Source of the DNA: Deltaproteobacteria bacterium
Lineage (GTDB): Bacteria; Desulfobacterota; Desulfobacteria; Desulfobacterales; UBA11574
Reading direction: 5' to 3'
Assembly (NCBI GenBank): GCA_019313505.1
Contig: JAFDBA010000061.1
Span: 1 to 11,011 of the forward strand
DNA length: 11,011 nucleotides
Shown here: positions 6,986 through 11,011 of the stretch, piece after piece
How the letters are laid out: every line of letters starts with the position of its first letter
How positions within the stretch are numbered: position 1 is the stretch's first letter
Program-made: the position numbers and the translations under genes
Notes under the pieces: generated by a model
What the model saw: only the letters and a program-made list of their open reading frames with translations
Database searches by the model: none
What the model was told of the DNA's origin: nothing

Positions 6986-7697
6986 TTTTGATGTTAATGA
7001 CAATTCCCTTATTGAGATGAGGGGCGTAACCAGGGTCTATGGCAGCGGTCATGCTTCCATGCAAGCCTTAAGAGGTATCGACCTGACCGTTGCAAAAGGG
7101 GACTTCGTCGCCATCATGGGAGCAAGTGGATCGGGAAAATCCACCTGTTTGCATATCCTTGGCTGTCTCGATACTCCGACTTCGGGCTCCTATCTCTTTC
7201 AGGGTGTTGTCGTAGGGGAACTGAGCCGCAACCAGCGTGCACTTCTGCGCCGCTATTACCTGGGCTTTGTGTTTCAGGGCTATAACCTGCTCAACAGGAC
7301 AACTGCCCTGGAAAATGTGGAGCTTCCCCTGATCTACCGTGGTATCACAGCGGCCAAGAGACGCAAAAAGGCCCGGGATACCCTCGCCTCTGTTGGTCTT
7401 GGCGGCTGGGAAAAACACACTCCGGCAGAACTCTCCGGCGGTCAACAGCAGCGTGTGGCCATTGCCCGTGCCATTGTGACTGAGCCCGAAGTGCTTCTGG
7501 CCGACGAGCCCACCGGTAACCTGGATAGCGAACGGAGTCTCGAAATAATGGATCTCCTTTCCGGGCTCAACCGGGAACGCGGTCTGACTATCGTGCTGGT
7601 CACCCACGAGCTGGACATGGCCGCCTATGCAAAACGTCAAATTCATTTTGTGGACGGCCTGATCGTCGCTCATAGGACTAAGGGAACAGAATCATGA
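6978..7697 (+). CDS. MacB/LolD-type ABC transporter ATP-binding protein
   Basis: A 239-residue nucleotide-binding subunit powering the adjacent permease from the cytoplasm. All motifs are intact: Walker A GASGSGKST (48-56), Q-loop Gln100 in FVFQGYNLL, signature LSGGQQQRVAIARA from 152, Walker B VLLADEPTGNLD with Asp176 and catalytic Glu177, and switch His210. The A-loop region (TRVYGSG) and the ENVELPL segment after the Q-loop are typical of the MacB/LolD/FtsE group. An ATG at 6960 extends the frame by six residues. I chose 6978 because it gives the usual N-terminus (a short lead before IEMRGVTRVYG) and the eight-base overlap with the adaptor gene; neither start has a clear Shine-Dalgarno. 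The stop overlaps the permease start as ATGA, so the two should be made in balanced amounts. In E. coli MacB this domain is fused to the permease; here they are separate. Confidence 0.94.
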   Translation: MNSFDVNDNSLIEMRGVTRVYGSGHASMQALRGIDLTVAKGDFVAIMGASGSGKSTCLHILGCLDTPTSGSYLFQGVVVGELSRNQRALLRRYYLGFVFQGYNLLNRTTALENVELPLIYRGITAAKRRKKARDTLASVGLGGWEKHTPAELSGGQQQRVAIARAIVTEPEVLLADEPTGNLDSERSLEIMDLLSGLNRERGLTIVLVTHELDMAAYAKRQIHFVDGLIVAHRTKGTES

Positions 7698-8905
7698 TTT
7701 TAAATGCCTTTGTGCTGGCTCTGCGGGAAATCCGGCGCAACCTCATGCGGTCGTTTTTGACCTCACTTGGGATAATTATCGGCGTGGCGGCGGTAATTAC
7801 CTTGGTAACCCTTGGTAACGGTGCCACCGAAAAGGTAAAGTCCCAGATCGCAAGCCTTGGAAGCAATCTTCTGCAGCTTCGGGCCGGTCAGGGCTTTCAT
7901 GGCCCCGGTGGAGTCAGAGTGACAGCGCCCCCCTTTAAATTATCAGATGTCGAAGCCATTTCAAAGGAGATTTCAAGGGTGGAGGCGGTGGCTCCCTTAG
8001 CCGGGCGCGCCACCCAGGCCATCTCCGGCAACCGTAACTGGTTGACTACGACCACTGGAAGCACCAACGATTTCATGGCCGCACGTGACTGGCCTGTTGC
8101 CGAGGGGCGGGTATTTACGGTGGGGGAACTTCGAGCCGGTAAAGCGGTCTGTATCCTTGGAACCACAGTGGCCAGGGAACTTTTCGGCGGCGAAGAGCCC
8201 TATGGCGCCACTATTCGGTTAAAAAAATTGGCATTTAAAGTGATTGGAGTACTCAGCTCAAAGGGTGAATCCCCTTTTGGCACAGATCGGGACGATTTCA
8301 TTCTCGTTCCCATTCGAACCTTCCAGAGGCGTATTGCCGGCAACACGGATGTCAGCCGAGTTTACATTTCAGTGCTGGACGGCTTCTCAATCGATGGCGT
8401 CAAGGAAGATATTGCACGGCTGATGCGGGAGCGGCGTCATATCCGGGTAGGAGAAAATGATGATTTTTACATCCGGGATATGCGGGAAATCACAGAGGTG
8501 CTGTCCGGGACTACCAGGGTGCTCACCTCTTTATTAGGAGCGATCGCAGCGGTAAGCCTGCTGGTGGGAGGTATTGGAATCATGAATATCATGCTGGTCT
8601 CCGTGATCGAACGAACCCGTGAGATCGGCACTCGTCTCGCCATCGGGGCTCTGGCCCGGGAGGTACTCTTACAATTTCTGGTGGAGGCGGTGGTGCTGTC
8701 GTCCATGGGCGGCGGTATCGGTGTAATTCTGGCGCTGGTCGTCTCAGCAGGGCTTGCCAGGCTCCTGCTGGTACCCCTTGTCTTGAAGCCGGGCATTATA
8801 GTAGTGGCCTTCCTTTTTTCCGTGGCCATCGGGGTGTTCTTCGGTTATTTTCCGGCCCGTAACGCCGCCCGGCTGGATCCCATAGAAGCTCTGCGACATG
8901 AATAG
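7694..8905 (+). CDS. MacB/FtsX-type ABC transporter permease
   Basis: A 403-residue inner-membrane permease of the MacB-type fold. Helix 1 (about 20-42, LTSLGIIIGVAAVITLVTLG) is followed by a large periplasmic domain (about 45-275). Then come helices 2 (about 279-303), 3 (about 328-352) and 4 (about 367-388). The coupling segment RTREIGTRLAIGA after helix 2 and the closing PARNAARLDPIEALRHE are family hallmarks. These transporters act as mechanotransmitters: ATP hydrolysis in the cytoplasm moves the periplasmic domain and drives substrate from periplasm into the adaptor and outer membrane channel. AAGGGA precedes the start by about eight bases, and the ATG overlaps the ATPase stop by four. 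The adaptor, ATPase and permease form a complete inner-membrane set; only the outer membrane channel is absent. Likely cargo classes (macrolide, peptide, siderophore, lipopeptide) cannot be told apart. Confidence 0.93.
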   Translation: MILNAFVLALREIRRNLMRSFLTSLGIIIGVAAVITLVTLGNGATEKVKSQIASLGSNLLQLRAGQGFHGPGGVRVTAPPFKLSDVEAISKEISRVEAVAPLAGRATQAISGNRNWLTTTTGSTNDFMAARDWPVAEGRVFTVGELRAGKAVCILGTTVARELFGGEEPYGATIRLKKLAFKVIGVLSSKGESPFGTDRDDFILVPIRTFQRRIAGNTDVSRVYISVLDGFSIDGVKEDIARLMRERRHIRVGENDDFYIRDMREITEVLSGTTRVLTSLLGAIAAVSLLVGGIGIMNIMLVSVIERTREIGTRLAIGALAREVLLQFLVEAVVLSSMGGGIGVILALVVSAGLARLLLVPLVLKPGIIVVAFLFSVAIGVFFGYFPARNAARLDPIEALRHE

Positions 8906-8973
8906 CCAATATCCGATAAACATTCTTAGCAGCCCGAGACACGGTTTTTCAACAGCCTGATAAAGAGGTAAGA

Positions 8974-10248
8974 ATGAAAGTTCTTTTGATTTCCGCCAAT
9001 ACGGAACATTTAAATATTCCTCCGATAGCCATTGGCCTTGGTTGTGTTGCCGAGGCTGCCAGAAGATCCGGGCATGATGTTATTATGACAGATCTTTTGG
9101 TTCAAGATAATTATCATCAAGTAATCAAAGAAGCCATCAAGGGGTTTAAACCGGAGGTTATTGGTATTTCGGTGAGGAACATCGATGACCAAATCAGAGA
9201 ACAAACAAGGTTTTTATTGGCTTATGTAAAAAACGTTATAGCGGCCTGTAAAAAATTTTCTTCCGCTCCGATTGTGTTGGGTGGTGCAGGTTACAGTATA
9301 TTCCCTCAAAAGACTCTGATATATCTTGGGGCTGAAATGGGAATTCAAGGAGAAGGAGAACAGGCCTTTCCCATTTTATTGGAAAAACTGCGTAAAGGAT
9401 CTGATCTTTCAAATGTTCCTGGTCTTTATTTGTTTAACAAAGGACGACAGGGTAAAAGAACGTTTATAAAAGATTTAGATAACATACTTTTACCTGAACC
9501 GGACGTATGGCCGGTCTCAGTTCTAAAAAACCGTCAGATTCCAATTCCTGTTCAGACAAGGCGGGGGTGCCCGATGAAATGTAGTTACTGTTCAACCCCG
9601 GCCATTGAAGGTATTTTGATCCGAAAGCGTTCCCCGGAACTTGTGGCAAAATGGATTGCCCGCTGGGTGGATGCCGGATGTTCACAGTTCTTTTTTGTAG
9701 ACAATACCTTTAATTTGCCTTCTTCCTATGCCGAGGCACTTTGTGATCAATTGATATCCTTAAAGTTAGATATTAAGTGGGATTGTATTCTCTATCCCAA
9801 AAATGTTGATGAAAAATTGGTTTCTTTAATGGCACGGGCGGGTTGCAAAAACGTTAGCCTTGGCTTTGAAAGCGGAAGTGAAAATATTTTAAATATCATG
9901 AACAAAAAATTTACACCTGATGAAATAAGAGAGGCTTCGTACCTGTTGGCGAAAAACGACATCCGGCAAATGGGATTCTTATTGCTGGGTGGGCCAGGGG
10001 AAACCAGGGAGACCGTTCAGCAAAGCCTTGATTTTGTCGATGCAATGAAACCTGATTCTTTAAAGGTTACCGTGGGTATACGAATTTATCCTGACACGCC
10101 CCTATCAAAATATGCTGCGGAAAAAGGGGTGATTGCACCGTATGATGACCTTCTTTTTCCAACGTTTTACCTGGAAAAAGAACTTGAGAATTGGTTACCC
10201 AAGACAGTTGCAAAATTCATGGCTAAAAGACCCTGGGTTGAAACTTAG
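8974..10248 (+). CDS. B12-binding-domain radical SAM protein, function unknown
   Basis: A 424-residue enzyme with an N-terminal cobalamin-binding-type Rossmann domain (about 1-140: KVLLISANTEHLNIPPIAIG, VIGISVRN, VLGGAGYSIFP, GIQGEGEQAF) and a radical SAM barrel from about 190. The [4Fe-4S] cluster motif CxxxCxxC is intact (Cys199, Cys203, Cys206 in RRGCPMKCSYC). The later strands VSLGFESGSENIL and LLLGGPGET are typical of the Elp3/MiaB-like radical SAM barrel. The DxHxxG lower-ligand motif of classic B12 enzymes is not visible, as in many members. Such enzymes include methylases and ring-forming enzymes, often acting on lipids, tetrapyrroles or peptides; nothing here narrows the reaction. 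AAAGAGG lies five bases before the ATG. It follows the permease by 68 bases without a convincing terminator, so co-transcription is possible, but its lower GC suggests a separate history. Confidence 0.88.
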   Translation: MKVLLISANTEHLNIPPIAIGLGCVAEAARRSGHDVIMTDLLVQDNYHQVIKEAIKGFKPEVIGISVRNIDDQIREQTRFLLAYVKNVIAACKKFSSAPIVLGGAGYSIFPQKTLIYLGAEMGIQGEGEQAFPILLEKLRKGSDLSNVPGLYLFNKGRQGKRTFIKDLDNILLPEPDVWPVSVLKNRQIPIPVQTRRGCPMKCSYCSTPAIEGILIRKRSPELVAKWIARWVDAGCSQFFFVDNTFNLPSSYAEALCDQLISLKLDIKWDCILYPKNVDEKLVSLMARAGCKNVSLGFESGSENILNIMNKKFTPDEIREASYLLAKNDIRQMGFLLLGGPGETRETVQQSLDFVDAMKPDSLKVTVGIRIYPDTPLSKYAAEKGVIAPYDDLLFPTFYLEKELENWLPKTVAKFMAKRPWVET

Positions 10249-10264
10249 AAACACTTAGGAAAAG

Positions 10265-10825
10265 TTAGTGCACATTAGTAAAGGAAGTCTGGGAAATCGT
10301 CAATCTAAACACTCTTCGATAATCAACCCACGATGATCCTGGTTGTCCCAATTGAAATAATGATAAAAATTTTACGTTTGCTTTTTGTAAATCGACTATA
10401 ATGAGGCTTACAGCAATACTCTGATTGTTCTGATAAAGTCCTTCATTTCTTTCGCTTGAATGTATATCCCTGATTTCTTCAAGCAAATCATCAAAAAACC
10501 GGGTGCTGAATCGTGAACCGTATTTAAATCGGTAGCTGTCGATGGCAAAACCTTTATGTATATATTTCTGGAGAATTGTAATTGCCCATTGCCTGAATTG
10601 TGTGCCACGCTCCGAATTTACCCGGTAACCGACGGCAATGATTGCTTCCAATGAATAAAATTTTGTCTGATATTTTTTGCCATCTCTGGCAGTATGTGCA
10701 AAAATTGCACATACTGAATCTTCCTGTAATTCACCAGAATCAAAGATGTTTTTCAATGGCTGTTCCCGTGGGTTTCCTTCCTGACGATATAAACTTATAA
10801 ACTGAGCTACATCCCCTAATCCGTA
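10265..10825 (-). pseudogene. rhuM: RhuM-family protein remnant
   Basis: The minus-strand frame from 10756 down matches the central part of RhuM-family proteins (virulence-associated or phage-like proteins of unclear function). Examples are LKNIFDSGELQEDSVCAIFA, YRVNSERGTQFRQWAI, a KGF segment and DDLLEEIRDIHSSER. An intact member is roughly 300 or more residues and begins with a helix-turn-helix region. Here the frame is open only from the stop at 10826-10828, has no ATG or GTG before the homology (10756 is a TTG), and the upstream text ISLYRQEGNPREQP resembles the usual N-terminal strand. That suggests an internal deletion of some 30 codons joining it to LKNIF and removing the DNA-binding part. 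Beyond about 10400 the match fades and the frame stops at 10265, so the C-terminal half is missing. It is convergent with the radical SAM gene, 16 bases from its stop. The family call is firm; the break details are inference. Confidence 0.7.
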
Positions 10826-10931
10826 TTAATGTGTTGATCAAGATTTGATACCGAGCCTTTCACCAAAAGAAACGCCTAAATTCAACGTCCCCCTTTGCAA
10901 AAGCAAAAAAATGAAGAAAATCGCAAAGCGA

Positions 10932-10963
10932 TTAACCTCTAAACCTTTGAACGGTTACAAAAT
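10932..10963. repeat. Intergenic repeat, copy 2
   Basis: TTAACC (10932-10937) leads to AACCTTTGAACGGTTACAAA (10942-10961), parallel to 5625-5669. The shared core is TGAACGG-N-TAC. This copy has fewer spacer units than the first. It lies upstream of the RhuM remnant with no gene of its own. Confidence 0.4.
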
Positions 10964-10966
10964 TAT

Positions 10967-10993
10967 ATCAGTGATGATCAGCGTATATCTGTG
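10967..10993. repeat. Short imperfect tandem repeat, 10-bp period
   Basis: ATCAGTG, ATCAGCG and ATCTGTG start at 10967, 10977 and 10987, exactly ten bases apart and separated by ATG and TAT. The pattern recalls the ATCTGTGTAA-like intergenic tandem repeats seen in many bacterial genomes. It may continue past the right edge. No coding potential is seen in the 186 bases from 10826 to the end. Confidence 0.4.
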
Positions 10994-11011
10994 GCTGAAT
11001 AGTTACCTTTA

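Noticed and set aside
7068..7673. 201-residue minus-strand open frame antisense to the ATPase gene
   Set aside because: It lies wholly within a clearly coding ABC ATPase with all motifs intact; it is a shadow frame of GC-rich codons without family features.
8933..8949. Possible terminator after the permease gene (CCG, five bases, CGG, then five T)
   Set aside because: A 3-bp stem is too weak to support an intrinsic terminator.
10801..10818. Minus-strand GGGGATGTAGCTCAG resembling the 5' end of a tRNA
   Set aside because: The D-stem is not closed, and no anticodon or T arm follows. The stretch is also read through by the RhuM remnant frame.
10920..10932. Hairpin ATCGC-AAA-GCGAT as a terminator
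   Set aside because: No T-run follows on either strand and there is no gene immediately upstream to terminate.

Overview
The window looks like chromosomal DNA from a Gram-negative bacterium, most likely an anaerobic Desulfobacterota (deltaproteobacterial) lineage. The reasons are two envelope-spanning export systems, a left-edge gene start resembling the DUF6125 family, a B12-type radical SAM enzyme and the style of the intergenic repeats. The taxonomic call is inference; no marker gene is present.

Layout. At 1-81 (minus strand) is the first part of a gene that runs off the left edge. A very AT-rich divergent intergenic region (82-447) carries a good sigma70-type promoter, with a perfect inverted repeat over its -10/start region. 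It leads into a tight plus-strand operon (448-5126): a TetR-family regulator, a short NAD(P)-type aldehyde dehydrogenase whose start overlaps the regulator, an EmrA-like membrane fusion protein and an EmrB-like 14-helix MFS exporter. A weak terminator follows. The next 554 bases (5127-5680) hold a badly decayed minus-strand P-loop ATPase gene, an inverted repeat and an intergenic repeat element.

A second export operon (5681-8905) encodes a MacA-like periplasmic adaptor, a MacB-type ATPase and a separate MacB/FtsX-type permease, the last two joined by an ATGA overlap. After 68 bases comes an intact B12-binding-domain radical SAM protein (8974-10248). The right end holds a minus-strand RhuM-family remnant without a start codon, with its N-terminal region deleted, followed by a second copy of the intergenic repeat and a short 10-bp-period repeat.

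How the parts may work together. The first operon reads as a regulator-controlled detoxification unit: TetR senses a hydrophobic compound, the dehydrogenase oxidises a reactive aldehyde, and EmrAB exports the compound or product. The MacA/MacB-type operon is a second, ATP-driven exporter. Neither operon has its own TolC-like outer membrane channel here. I found no CRISPR array, RNA gene or complete mobile element, and no clear new multi-gene defence system. The least expected content is the two decayed genes, the operator/promoter arrangement and the aldehyde dehydrogenase inside an efflux operon.
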